Both the position numbers and the translations under genes were made by a program. Of a stretch of DNA of 64,000 nt, positions 54,558 through 63,344 are shown piece by piece (position 1 is the stretch's first letter; each line of letters begins with the position of its first letter). The notes beneath the pieces were generated by a model that was not told the origin of the DNA, made no database searches, and saw only the letters and a list, made by a program, of their open reading frames with translations. This DNA comes from Methylomonas montana (GTDB lineage Bacteria > Pseudomonadota > Gammaproteobacteria > Methylococcales > Methylomonadaceae): positions 3,100,001 through 3,164,000 of the forward strand of contig NZ_CP129884.1 in the NCBI RefSeq assembly GCF_030490285.1, written 5' to 3'.

Positions 54558-56282
54558 CTATCGATTGATCAACAAAGCCACGACGATCATCGCCAGGATA
54601 AGGGAAACACCTTTCCAGAACGCCACTGGATTTCGCTCCAACAAGGCTTGACCGGTTTTGTGCAAGAAAGCGGGATTGGGATGGCGCAAGTCGAAGATAA
54701 ACTCTGACAGATCTTCATAGCGCTTGTCGGGATTCGGGTCAGCCGCCTTTCTGATGGTGTCGTCCACCCAGCCAGGAATCTGGCGATTGCGATAAAGCGT
54801 GGCGTCGAATTTTAATTTGCTTAACTCTGCCCGGGATTTGCATTTGGCCACTTCGGCGCCATAAGGCAGTTTGCCGGTCAACATCTGGTAGCTAATCACC
54901 GCCAGCGAAAATAATTCGGAACGCACCGTGCCAGGTTCTCCCAGAAAGTATTCCGGGGCGGTATATTGAGCGGTGCCGAGCAGATTCTCGTGCTTGATGG
55001 GCGAGCCGATTTCCATGATGCCGGCCACTCTGGTCGAGCCAAAATCGATGATCTTCACCGTGCCGGTACTATCGATCATGATGTTGTCGGGCCGCAAATC
55101 CTGATGCAGCATTTCCAGGCGGTGAAACGCCCGCAGCCCCTTGGCGATTTGTTCGACGATGCCGCGCACGCTTTCCAGATCCGGTTGCGGATGGTCTATC
55201 ATCCACTGCTTCAAGGTCCGGCCCTCGATGAATTCCGTGGCGACGTAGAGAAAGGTGCGTTTGCGGGTCTGCGCACATGGTTTAAGTACATGGGCGTTAT
55301 TGATGCGCCGGGCAATCCAGTCTTCCATCAGGAAGCGCTCCAGATAAGCCGGGTCGCCGCGCAAGTCAATCGACGGGGTTTTGATCACCACCTGCGCCTG
55401 GGTCTCGTTGTCTACCGCCAAATAAATATGGCTACGGCTGCTGGCGTGCAATTCCCTGACGATGGTGTAACCGTCGAACGCCATCCTGGCCTCCAAAACC
55501 GGCGGGAACGGCAGTTCGGTTAAAGACTGATAATGCTCATTGGCATTGGCTGTCGGCAAGTTTTCGATTCTGACGATCTGAATCGTCAGATTATCCTTGC
55601 TGCCCTGCTGGTAAGCCTGGTTGACGATCGCTTTTGCCGCACCATCCAGATCGTCGCCTGCCTGGTGAATGGCCTGGGCGATGAAACACGAGCCGGCATA
55701 TTCATACACACCATCGGTGGCCAACACGAAAATATCGCCTTTGCTGACGGTCAATGCCTGATAATCGATTTCCAGATGGGAGTCCATCCCCAAGGCGCGG
55801 CTCAGATAGCTTTTATCCTGCGAAACCCACAGACGATGATCTTGGGTAAGCTGTTCCAGATCGTCGCCGTGCACTCGGTAAATACGGGTGTCGCCGACGT
55901 GAAAAATATGCGCGGTCGCGGATTTGATCACCATCGCGCTCAAGGTACAGACATAGCCGCGATCCATGTCGTAACAATAACGGCTTTGCCGGGTTTGCGC
56001 GTGCAACCAGGAATTACTGGCCGCCAACACCCGTTGCACCGATTTCTTGACCGACCAGGCTTCCGAGGTACAAAAATAATCCTCCAAAAAACCGGCCACG
56101 GCGGCTTGGCTGGCGATGTGACTGACATCGCTGCTGCTGATACCGTCGGCCACGGCCAGCGCAATGCCTTTTGAACTCAACTGCGGTTCTTTCGGAATAT
56201 AAACGCCGTGAAAATCCTGATTGATGTCCTTACGGCCTTTATCGGAATATTGGCCGACGGCGATTTTTAATTGACGAGACAT
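54558..56282 (-). CDS. Fused PP2C phosphatase-Ser/Thr kinase with C-terminal membrane anchor
   Basis: 574 aa. N-terminal PP2C domain (about 1-240): GQYSDKGRKDINQDFHGVYI, ALAVADGISSSDVSHIASQAA, FHVGDTRIYRVHGDDL, VLATDGVYEY. Kinase domain (about 270-540): VVIKTPS (catalytic Lys), LHQDLRPDNIMID (HxD loop), IIDFGSTRVAG (DFG) and a YTAPEYFLGE activation segment. A hydrophobic tail (FWKGVSLILAMIVVALLI) anchors it. Opposing kinase and phosphatase activities on one chain act as a switch on target proteins. It follows cynS by 18 bp in the FNT-cynS operon, which hints at control of nitrogen import or cyanate use. Confidence 0.93.
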   Translation of the reverse strand: MSRQLKIAVGQYSDKGRKDINQDFHGVYIPKEPQLSSKGIALAVADGISSSDVSHIASQAAVAGFLEDYFCTSEAWSVKKSVQRVLAASNSWLHAQTRQSRYCYDMDRGYVCTLSAMVIKSATAHIFHVGDTRIYRVHGDDLEQLTQDHRLWVSQDKSYLSRALGMDSHLEIDYQALTVSKGDIFVLATDGVYEYAGSCFIAQAIHQAGDDLDGAAKAIVNQAYQQGSKDNLTIQIVRIENLPTANANEHYQSLTELPFPPVLEARMAFDGYTIVRELHASSRSHIYLAVDNETQAQVVIKTPSIDLRGDPAYLERFLMEDWIARRINNAHVLKPCAQTRKRTFLYVATEFIEGRTLKQWMIDHPQPDLESVRGIVEQIAKGLRAFHRLEMLHQDLRPDNIMIDSTGTVKIIDFGSTRVAGIMEIGSPIKHENLLGTAQYTAPEYFLGEPGTVRSELFSLAVISYQMLTGKLPYGAEVAKCKSRAELSKLKFDATLYRNRQIPGWVDDTIRKAADPNPDKRYEDLSEFIFDLRHPNPAFLHKTGQALLERNPVAFWKGVSLILAMIVVALLINR

Positions 56283-56300
56283 TGTTCGGCAAAATCCGCC

Positions 56301-56744
56301 TTAGTAACTCTTATAGGGCAGAAACTTCCCGCTCATCACGATCTTGACGCGGTCGCCTTTCGGATCGGCTTCTCGCTGCAAATCCATACTAAAATCGATA
56401 GCGCTCATAATGCCGTCGCCGAACTCTTCGTGAATTAGCGCTTTAAACGTGGTGCCATAGACATTGACCAGTTCGTAGAAACGGTAAATCAACGGATCGG
56501 TCGGCACCGCATTGGGCAGAGATCCTTTATACGGCACCACTTGCAGTTGTTCGACGGCCTCGGCGGGCAATTCCAGCAATGCCCCAACTTTGGCGGCCTG
56601 CTCGGCGTTCAGGGTCATCTGCCCCAGCAAAGCGGCCGTGGTCCACTCCTTACTTTGACCGATAGCCTCGGCCAGTTGCGGCCAGCTCAGTTGCTTGCGC
56701 AGTTTTTGCGTGACAATCAATTCGGTGACTTCGTTGCGGGTCAT
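56301..56744 (-). CDS. cynS: Cyanate hydratase (cyanase)
   Basis: 147 aa. Helical N-terminal DNA-binding-like domain (VTQKLRKQLSWPQLAEAIGQSKEWTTAALLGQMTLN) and the C-terminal active-site domain with PLIYRFYELVNVYGTTFKALIHEEFGDGIMSAIDFSMDL, carrying the catalytic Arg, Glu and Ser. It converts cyanate and bicarbonate to CO2 and ammonia. Full length. It lies between the FNT channel gene (81 bp upstream) and the PP2C/kinase gene (18 bp downstream) on the same strand. Confidence 0.97.
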   Translation of the reverse strand: MTRNEVTELIVTQKLRKQLSWPQLAEAIGQSKEWTTAALLGQMTLNAEQAAKVGALLELPAEAVEQLQVVPYKGSLPNAVPTDPLIYRFYELVNVYGTTFKALIHEEFGDGIMSAIDFSMDLQREADPKGDRVKIVMSGKFLPYKSY

Positions 56745-56825
56745 GGCTCACTCCCTTATCAAGGATAACGATAATGATAGTGAAGCCTCAGTCTACACAG
56801 TGCCGAGGCTTCACATGAATAGTGG

Positions 56826-57638
56826 TTAATTAAAGGAACGTTTGGGTGCCGTCCTGATGTGAGTGGAATAAAGCGTCAAGCCGGTAAATGCCAAGCCGCC
56901 GATTAGATTGCCCAACACAGTGGGAATCTCGTTCCAGATAAAATAATCCGCAATCGAGAAATTGCCGCCCATGATCAATCCGGAGGGAAACAAAAACATG
57001 TTAACCACCGAATGCTCGAAGGTCATGCCGAAAAACAGCATGATCGGCATCCACATCGCGATCACCTTACCGCTGACGGAGGTCGAAATCATCGCCCCCA
57101 CCACGCCGGTGGACACCATCCAGTTACACAACATGCCGCGAATAAAAATCGTAAACCAACCGGCGATACCGTATTTGGCATAGCCCAGCGTGCGCGCTTC
57201 GCCTATGCCCGCCAGCTTTTTACCGACGGCATCGGGTTCGACGGAGAAGCCGTAAGTAAAAACAATCGACATCATCACCGCCACGGTCAAGGCGCCCAGA
57301 AAATTGCCGATAAACACCAATCCCCAGTTTCTTAACACGCCACTCAGCGTCACGCCCGCGCGTTTATCGATCCAGGCCAGCGGCGTTAACACAAAAACCC
57401 CGGTGAGCAGATCGAAACCCAGTAAATACAGCATACAAAAACCAACGGGGAATAAAATGGCACCAAAGATTGGCGAGTTGGTCTGCACGGTAATCGCGAC
57501 CGCAAATACCGCCGCCAACGCCAGAATGGCGCCGGCCATATACGCGCGGATTAACGTGTCGCGGGTTGACATGAAGATTTTGGATTCACCCGCATCGACC
57601 ATCTTTGTGACAAATTCTGAAGGAATCAGATAGGACAT
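56826..57638 (-). CDS. Formate/nitrite transporter (FNT) family channel
   Basis: 270 aa, six membrane helices. Family signatures: FAVAITVQTNSPIFGAILFPVGFCMLYLLGFDLLTGVF and GMLCNWMVSTGVVGAMISTSVSGKVIAMWMPIMLFFGMTFEHSVVNMFLFPSGL, with the NMF and MFLFP features of the second repeat. Pentameric channels of this family carry formate, nitrite or hydrosulfide. Company with cynS suggests nitrite or a related anion. First gene of the FNT-cynS-kinase operon. Confidence 0.93.
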   Translation of the reverse strand: MSYLIPSEFVTKMVDAGESKIFMSTRDTLIRAYMAGAILALAAVFAVAITVQTNSPIFGAILFPVGFCMLYLLGFDLLTGVFVLTPLAWIDKRAGVTLSGVLRNWGLVFIGNFLGALTVAVMMSIVFTYGFSVEPDAVGKKLAGIGEARTLGYAKYGIAGWFTIFIRGMLCNWMVSTGVVGAMISTSVSGKVIAMWMPIMLFFGMTFEHSVVNMFLFPSGLIMGGNFSIADYFIWNEIPTVLGNLIGGLAFTGLTLYSTHIRTAPKRSFN

Positions 57639-58186
57639 AACTCACCTTTATATAGTTAGGATCGCAATGAATGAAGGGTTCGGAACGCGTTCATTCGTTT
57701 GATTAAGCTTGGGCATACAAGCTGGATTCCCCTGGAAACGAGTATTTTTTACTCGTTGTTTGTAGATGACTCGCTAAGAATCAGGCAGGCACAACAGACG
57801 AGTAAGTATGTAACCGCCTATTTAAAATAAGCGACTTTCCAACGCCGTTGTCGAAGGGATGAGATGGTGCGCCGTTGCACCATCCGTCTAACAGCACAGA
57901 TTATGCCAAGCGGCTTGATGCAGTGTTCTAGCGCAACATCCTCAGGTTTGTCGATGCCGCCAACCAGCATTTGCACCGAAATAGCCAATATCCGCACCAA
58001 AAAAGGGAGAAGCCTTCGCTTTCCTAACTATGTCCGCTGAATTAATTTTCAGCAAAATAAAATGCGTTGTGACAAATAACCGTCCTCAAGAAGACTTCCC
58101 ATATTTTCTGCAAACATGCCCAGTAGCGGCTATGCTTCGCCGAGACATCCACCAACCGAATCTCACCGCCGAACATCGTCGACAAC
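57639..58186. other. 548-bp intergenic region, no credible gene
   Basis: Between the FNT gene (minus) and the next gene (+) I see AT-rich promoter-like sequence near 57640-57800 and no supported gene. A 60-codon GTG-started frame at 57818-58000 on the minus strand has no ribosome-binding site or family pattern. The two genes are divergent, so this region should hold both promoters. Confidence 0.4.
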
Positions 58187-59386
58187 ATGCCGTCCTCCCC
58201 GCTCCCGCAGACACTAAGGCTTATTTACAATCCCTGGAAAAAACAACTGGCCCTGCTGGGCTTGGGTTTGATGGTTGGCCTGGCATGGCTGGGATTGCGC
58301 AGCCAATTTTTCATCCTGGAAGCGGCTTTGGTGTTGCTGGCGGCCTGCCTGGCCAGGCAGATGCTCGACATTTTCGCTACCCAGTCGATCACGCTGCATC
58401 CCGATAAAATCGTCAAAACCGGTTTTTTCAGTCAAACCACGATTCCGACCCATGCCTTGGTCACAGATACAGACCACCGGCAACAATCCACCCATTTTTT
58501 CCACGGCTCGGACAAGAATCTCCGCGAGTCGATCAAAATCGCCGGTTGGTTCCTGTCGCCGGAGCATCAATTATGGCTGGAATCGTACCTGCGCAATGTC
58601 TATCGCGTCGGCAACTACTCGCGCCAAGCGCTTAGTCCCAACAGCGCGGCCAATGTCGAGTTCGAGCGAGCGGTATCGTCTTTTCGGTTCATGGCGGTTG
58701 TGAGCGCCGTTTATCTGTTGGCCTATGTGCTTTATGCGACTTACCTGTCCTGGCACTATCCGGTCTTCAACGGTTATGCCCCCCAATTGCCGGAGGTGCC
58801 GATCAGGTTGCTGTTTGTCGGCATCGCGCTGGGCGGTTACGGGATATTACGGCAATTGACCGCGCCATTACCCGCCGACCACAGCTCATACACTGTCAAG
58901 GTGCAACGCGCCCAACAGCGGGCATTTCGCGCCGCGCTGCTGGCCAATAGCGTGGCTTGGCTGGGTTTGCCGCTGTTTTTGTTATTCGGTAATAAACTGG
59001 ATTTTTATTTGCTGCTGTTGATCGGTGCCGGCTTTCACTACGATTTTTACCCCCGCCTATCGGACCGGGAGCGGCTACTACAAACCGGCGTTCCCGCTCC
59101 CCAGTCAGTCTCGGCATCGATACCGCGCCGCTCCTTGCAGGTTTCACTGGCCTTGCTGGGCGGTCTATCGCTGGCCAGTTACGCCGGCAACCCGACAGAC
59201 TTTCGTATCCAACAACAGGATTGCCGGGATGAAAACGGCAACCCCACCGCCTGCCAGCATAATAGCGGCGGCCACGGCGGTTCCGGTTCCAGTTATCGCG
59301 GCAATAGCACCTCAGACCATCCAGGCCCGGTCAGGCGCGGCGGCTTTGGTTTCTTCGGCGGGTCGCACGGCTCTTTCGGCGGCTAA
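58187..59386 (+). CDS. Membrane protein with Gly-rich C-terminus, upstream of the glutathionylspermidine-synthase-like gene
   Basis: 399 aa. Two N-terminal membrane segments (LALLGLGLMVGLAWLGL and LEAALVLLAACLARQ), then a PH-like or beta-rich stretch, further helices near 165-190 and 195-210, two hydrophobic segments at about 245-280, and a C-terminal domain with two Cys followed by a His/Gly-rich tail (SGGHGGSGSS...GGFGFFGGSHGSFGG). The stop is 2 bp before the next ATG, so they are one operon. Function unknown; the tail looks like metal-binding or surface-exposed sequence. Confidence 0.75.
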   Translation: MPSSPLPQTLRLIYNPWKKQLALLGLGLMVGLAWLGLRSQFFILEAALVLLAACLARQMLDIFATQSITLHPDKIVKTGFFSQTTIPTHALVTDTDHRQQSTHFFHGSDKNLRESIKIAGWFLSPEHQLWLESYLRNVYRVGNYSRQALSPNSAANVEFERAVSSFRFMAVVSAVYLLAYVLYATYLSWHYPVFNGYAPQLPEVPIRLLFVGIALGGYGILRQLTAPLPADHSSYTVKVQRAQQRAFRAALLANSVAWLGLPLFLLFGNKLDFYLLLLIGAGFHYDFYPRLSDRERLLQTGVPAPQSVSASIPRRSLQVSLALLGGLSLASYAGNPTDFRIQQQDCRDENGNPTACQHNSGGHGGSGSSYRGNSTSDHPGPVRRGGFGFFGGSHGSFGG

Positions 59387-59388
59387 AC

Positions 59389-60519
59389 ATGCAGCGCCTG
59401 GAACTCGACCCACGTGACGACTGGCAACAACAGCTGGAAGCCGTCGGTATGAACTACCACACGCCAAACGGCGAACCTTATTGGGACGAATCGGCCTGTT
59501 ACCGGTTCAGCGCCAGCCAGATCGACATACTCGACGATGCGACAGCTGAGCTACATTCGCTGTGTCTGCAAGCCATCGAAACCATTATCAGCCGCCGCTT
59601 ATTCAACAAGCTGCGGATTCCGGCATGGGCCATCCCCTATATCGTTGCTTCATGGGAACGGCATGAACCCAGCATATACGGCCGCTTCGATCTGGCCTGG
59701 GACGGTCAGGGCGCGCCCAAACTGTTGGAATACAACGCCGACACGCCGACCGCTTTACTGGAAGCCGGTGTGGCGCAATGGTTCTGGCTGCGGGATCGCT
59801 TCCCGGATGCCGATCAGTTCAACTCCATCCACGAAAAACTGATCGCCTTCTGGCAGCGTTACCGGCAAAACCAGCCTAACCTGCATTTTGCCTGCGTCGC
59901 CGAAAGCGACGAAGATTTGGGCAATCTCGAATACTTGCGCGACACCGCCATCCAGGCCGGTTTAACCAGCCACTGGCTGGCTATCGAACAAATCGGTTGG
60001 GAGCCATCCGCACACCGTTTCGTCGACCTTCGCAACCAGCCGATCCGGGCGCTGTTCAAGCTTTATCCTTGGGAATGGCTGTTGCAAGACGAGTTTGGCC
60101 GCTATCTACCGCAAGCCCGCATCAGTATTCTGGAACCGCCGTGGAAGCTGTTGCTCAGCAACAAAGGCATATTGCCGATCTTGTGGGAATTGTTTCCAGA
60201 CCACCCCAACCTGCTGCCGGCCAGTTTCGAGGACAAACCGCTACAGGGCGACTATGTCCGCAAACCGTTGTATTCCCGCGAGGGTGCTAACATCGAGATT
60301 CGCCGAGGCTGCAGCACCATCGAAACCGGCGGCAGTTACGGCAGCGAAGGCTATATCTATCAGCGCCACGTGCAACTACCAAATTTTGCCGGCAATTTTC
60401 CAGTGATCGGCTCATGGATCATCGCCGATCAAGCGGCCGGCATCGGCATCCGTGAAGATAAAATCGAAATCACCGGCAACAATAGCCGCTTCATCCCGCA
60501 TTATTTCGTCGAGAATTGA
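59389..60519 (+). CDS. Glutathionylspermidine-synthase-family ATP-grasp protein
   Basis: 376 aa, C-N ligase fold of the GspS/YgiC/YjfC family: GMNYHTPNGEPYWDESACY, RFDLAWDGQGAPKLLEYNADTPTALLEA, LYPWEWLLQDEFG, LLSNKGILPILWELFPDHPNLLPA, and KPLYSREGANIEIRRG (ATP-binding). It lacks the amidase domain of true GspS, as in the YgiC/YjfC type. The substrate is unlikely to be spermidine with confidence. It is followed by a DUF350 gene, a usual partner. Confidence 0.9.
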   Translation: MQRLELDPRDDWQQQLEAVGMNYHTPNGEPYWDESACYRFSASQIDILDDATAELHSLCLQAIETIISRRLFNKLRIPAWAIPYIVASWERHEPSIYGRFDLAWDGQGAPKLLEYNADTPTALLEAGVAQWFWLRDRFPDADQFNSIHEKLIAFWQRYRQNQPNLHFACVAESDEDLGNLEYLRDTAIQAGLTSHWLAIEQIGWEPSAHRFVDLRNQPIRALFKLYPWEWLLQDEFGRYLPQARISILEPPWKLLLSNKGILPILWELFPDHPNLLPASFEDKPLQGDYVRKPLYSREGANIEIRRGCSTIETGGSYGSEGYIYQRHVQLPNFAGNFPVIGSWIIADQAAGIGIREDKIEITGNNSRFIPHYFVEN

Positions 60520-60521
60520 CT

Positions 60522-60938
60522 ATGGAATCCATCAACCTGACCGAACTGTTGGCTGGCGCCAACGGCTTTTTTCTGCATTTCGTCGCAGCCGCCGTGCTGA
60601 CCGGCCTGTTCGCACTCTGTTATCTATGGATTACGCAGTACGCCGAATTCAAACTGATCCGCGAAGGCAAAACCGCGCCGGCGGTGGCTTTCAGCGCGGC
60701 ACTGCTGGGTTTTACTCTGGCTTTGGCAGGCGCCATCGCCAACAGCGTCTCGTTTGCCGATATGCTGGCCTGGGCGGCTATTGCCCTGTTCGTGCAAGTA
60801 CTGGTCTTTGTCGGCTTGCGGCTGGCGTTCGCCGATCTATGCCGGCGCATCGCCGACGACCAACTAGGCCCGGCGATTTTACTAGCCGGCTTGTCGTTGG
60901 CGGCAGGCTTGTTGAATGCGGCTTGCATGAGCTATTGA
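60522..60938 (+). CDS. DUF350 family membrane protein
   Basis: 138 aa from the ATG at 60522; a TTG two codons earlier overlaps the ligase stop. Four membrane helices (LHFVAAAVLTGLFALCYLWI, AVAFSAALLGFTLALAGAIA, FADMLAWAAIALFVQVLVFVGL, GPAILLAGLSLAAGLLNAACM). DUF350 proteins (YjfL type) accompany GspS-like ligases and are often part of envelope-stress or telluride-like clusters. It ends 4 bp before the creB start. Confidence 0.85.
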   Translation: MESINLTELLAGANGFFLHFVAAAVLTGLFALCYLWITQYAEFKLIREGKTAPAVAFSAALLGFTLALAGAIANSVSFADMLAWAAIALFVQVLVFVGLRLAFADLCRRIADDQLGPAILLAGLSLAAGLLNAACMSY

Positions 60939-60942
60939 TGCC

Positions 60943-61641
60943 GTGAATTCGCCGTCAGCCAAACGTATTTTAGTCGTCGAAGACGAACCGGCCATCGCCG
61001 ACACGCTGATCTATGTGTTGAACAACAGCGGCTATCAAACCGAGCACGTTGGGCTGGCGCAAACTGCGTTGACCCAACTGCGAGCCGAACCGTTCGATCT
61101 CGTCATCCTCGATGTCGGTCTGCCGGACGGCAACGGTTTTGACTTGTGCCGTCAGTTGCGGCGCTTCTCCGAGGTTCCGGTAATTTTTCTGACTGCGCAC
61201 GGCGACGAAATCGACCGCATCGTCGGCTTGGAAATAGGCGGCGACGATTACGTCACTAAACCGTTCAGTCCGCGCGAAGTGGCGGCAAGGGTCGGCGTGA
61301 TCTTGCGCCGGCTCGGCGCATCCAGCACAAACGGCCAGCCGTCAGCGATTACCGGCCATTTCGAATTGGATAGCCTGGCCTGCCGTATTCGTTATCGCGG
61401 CCAAATGCTGGACTTGACCCGTTATGAATATCTATTGCTGAAACTGTTAATCGAACACCCCGAGCGCATTTTCTCCCGCGAACAACTGCTGGAACGAATC
61501 TGGCAAGATCCCGGCGAGGTGTTCGATCGCACCGTCGATACCCACATCAAGACTCTGCGCGCCAAACTGCGCGCGGCCGTTGCCGATCGAGACCCTATTC
61601 GCACCCATCGCGGCCTGGGCTACAGCCTGCAAAGCCGATGA
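60943..61641 (+). CDS. creB: OmpR-family response regulator CreB
   Basis: 232 aa with a GTG start at 60943. Receiver domain: VVEDEPAIAD (acidic pocket), phosphoacceptor Asp57 (LVILDVGLPDG), LTAHGDE, and the Lys in YVTKPFSPRE; then a winged-helix DNA-binding domain (TRYEYLLLKLLIEHPERIFSREQLLERIW...VDTHIKTLRAKL). Sequence and pairing fit CreB of the CreBC system. It overlaps creC by 4 bp. Confidence 0.9.
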   Translation: MNSPSAKRILVVEDEPAIADTLIYVLNNSGYQTEHVGLAQTALTQLRAEPFDLVILDVGLPDGNGFDLCRQLRRFSEVPVIFLTAHGDEIDRIVGLEIGGDDYVTKPFSPREVAARVGVILRRLGASSTNGQPSAITGHFELDSLACRIRYRGQMLDLTRYEYLLLKLLIEHPERIFSREQLLERIWQDPGEVFDRTVDTHIKTLRAKLRAAVADRDPIRTHRGLGYSLQSR

Positions 61642-63074
61642 AATTGTCGGTGCGCTTGTTTCTGGGCTATTTCCTGTTGGTGGCGGTGGCCGGCGCCCTG
61701 GTATTGATGCTGGTCGTCAAACAGATTAGCCCCGGTGTGCGCACCGCGTTGGAAGCCAGCCTGGTCGATACCGCCAATTTGCTGGCCGAACTGGCAGCGC
61801 CGGACTTGCTCGCAGGGCATATCGCCGACGGCCATTTCGCCCAGGCCGTACAGCGCTACAGCAAGCGACCGGTATCGGCGACCATCTTCGGCTTCCCCAA
61901 ACAAAGCCTGGATTACCGGGTTTACGTCACCGACGCCGCCGGGATCGTCCGCTTCGACTCGGCCGGCACGGCAGTCGGCGAAAATTACGCCCGCTGGAAC
62001 GATGTGTATTTAACCTTGCAAGGTCGCTACGGCGCCCGCTCGACTCAAGCCGACCCCGGCGACAAACGCAGCTCGACGATGCATGTCGCCGCGCCGGTGC
62101 GCGACGGCGAACGTATGATCGGCGTGGTGACGGTCGCTTACCCAACCGCATTGCTGCAACCCATCGTCGAAGCCAGCAAGGCCGTCGTGCAGCGCGGCGC
62201 CTTATGGCTGTTCGGCGGCGCGCTGGCCTTTGGCGCCCTGTTCACCTGGCAACTGACCCGCGCCATCGATTTGCTGGTCGCTTATGCCCGCACCGTGACC
62301 TCCGGCGGCAAGGCCAGTCCGCCCAAACTGCGTAGCGTCGAGTTGGCTACCCTGGCACAAGCCCTGGAAAGCATGCGCCAGGAGCTGGAAGGCAAGCAAT
62401 ATGTCGAACGTTACGTGCAGACCCTGACTCACGAAATGAAAAGCCCACTGGCGGCAATCCGCGGCGCAGCCGAATTGTTGGAAGAACCGCTGCCGGACGC
62501 CGAACGCCATCGCTTCGCCGGCAACGCCCGCGAACAAGCCGAGCGACTGGATCAATTGATCGAACGCTTGCTGGGTTTGGCCGCACTGGAGCAACGTCAG
62601 CAACTATCGGAACCGCAGATTTTGGATTTGGGCGAGTTGTTGACGAATCTACTGGCCGAAAAAGCGCCGCAATTGGCACAACAACATTTACAATCAGCCG
62701 TGTCGCTGAGCGGCGAACTGCCTGTGTTGGGCGAGGATTTTTTGTTGCGTCAGGCGTTGTCCAACCTGCTGGACAATGCATTGGCCTTCGCCCCCGCCGA
62801 GTCTGCCATAGAAATCAAGGGCCGCCGCGACGGCAACCATATCTTTCTTCGCATCCGCGACCACGGTCCCGGCATCCCGGATTACGCATTGGATCGCCTG
62901 TTCGAACGCTTCTACTCTCTGCCTCGCCCCAATAATGGCCGTAAAAGCACCGGTTTGGGTTTGCCCTTCGTTCGGGAAGTGGCTGTGTTGCATGGTGGGG
63001 AAATTAAGGTCGGCAATGCCATCGGCGGTGGGGCGGAGGCGATACTGAGTTTACCTAGTCTCGGCAACCAATAA
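61638..63074 (+). CDS. creC: Sensor histidine kinase CreC
   Basis: 478 aa. Inner-membrane sensor: two membrane segments (LFLGYFLLVAVAGALVLMLV and ALWLFGGALAFGALFTWQL) bound a periplasmic region of about 150 residues, then a HAMP-like linker, the phosphoacceptor His265 (TLTHEMKSPLAA), the N box (LLDNALAFAP), and G boxes (RIRDHGPGIP, KSTGLGLPFVREV). The overlap with creB supports the pair. No creD follows. Confidence 0.92.
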   Translation: MKLSVRLFLGYFLLVAVAGALVLMLVVKQISPGVRTALEASLVDTANLLAELAAPDLLAGHIADGHFAQAVQRYSKRPVSATIFGFPKQSLDYRVYVTDAAGIVRFDSAGTAVGENYARWNDVYLTLQGRYGARSTQADPGDKRSSTMHVAAPVRDGERMIGVVTVAYPTALLQPIVEASKAVVQRGALWLFGGALAFGALFTWQLTRAIDLLVAYARTVTSGGKASPPKLRSVELATLAQALESMRQELEGKQYVERYVQTLTHEMKSPLAAIRGAAELLEEPLPDAERHRFAGNAREQAERLDQLIERLLGLAALEQRQQLSEPQILDLGELLTNLLAEKAPQLAQQHLQSAVSLSGELPVLGEDFLLRQALSNLLDNALAFAPAESAIEIKGRRDGNHIFLRIRDHGPGIPDYALDRLFERFYSLPRPNNGRKSTGLGLPFVREVAVLHGGEIKVGNAIGGGAEAILSLPSLGNQ

Positions 63075-63232
63075 ACAACGGTCAGCCTCCATAAACAAGT
63101 AGGTGCGCATCATGAATCGACTATCAAGAGTTCGGCGATGAACGGCATGAGCTTTCAGTCAAGAAAGCCTATGAGGCAGTGCCACAGTTAGTCGAGCTTC
63201 TGCAACACAGTACAAGCGCCGCCTAAGCAATT

Positions 63233-63267
63233 AGGATTGAGACGATCCCAAGGGACGTTTCAATCCT
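63233..63267. repeat. Strong hairpin AGGATTGA-GACG ... CGTTTCAATCCT downstream of creC
   Basis: A 12-bp stem with one G-T pair closes a loop that holds a second small hairpin (TCCC-AA-GGGA). No T-run follows. Upstream (about 63130-63226) is a short frame ending in TAA that reads YQEFGDERHELSVKKAYEAVPQ and may be a gene remnant. Function unclear; possible RNA end structure or an insertion scar. Confidence 0.45.
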
Positions 63268-63344
63268 GTGTTCAAGAATCCCGGCCTGTTGGCGCGAGGC
63301 TTGATAAGGGGTTGCTGGAAGCTGTTTCGTAGCGGGCGCGGCCC

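Noticed and set aside
57818-58000. A 60-codon GTG-started frame on the minus strand upstream of the FNT gene
   Set aside because: No ribosome-binding site, no recognisable domain, and it occupies the expected promoter region between divergent genes.
63233-63267. CRISPR-like repeat (the hairpin contains GTTTCAATCC)
   Set aside because: Only one copy is present, there is no spaced array, and no cas genes lie in the window.
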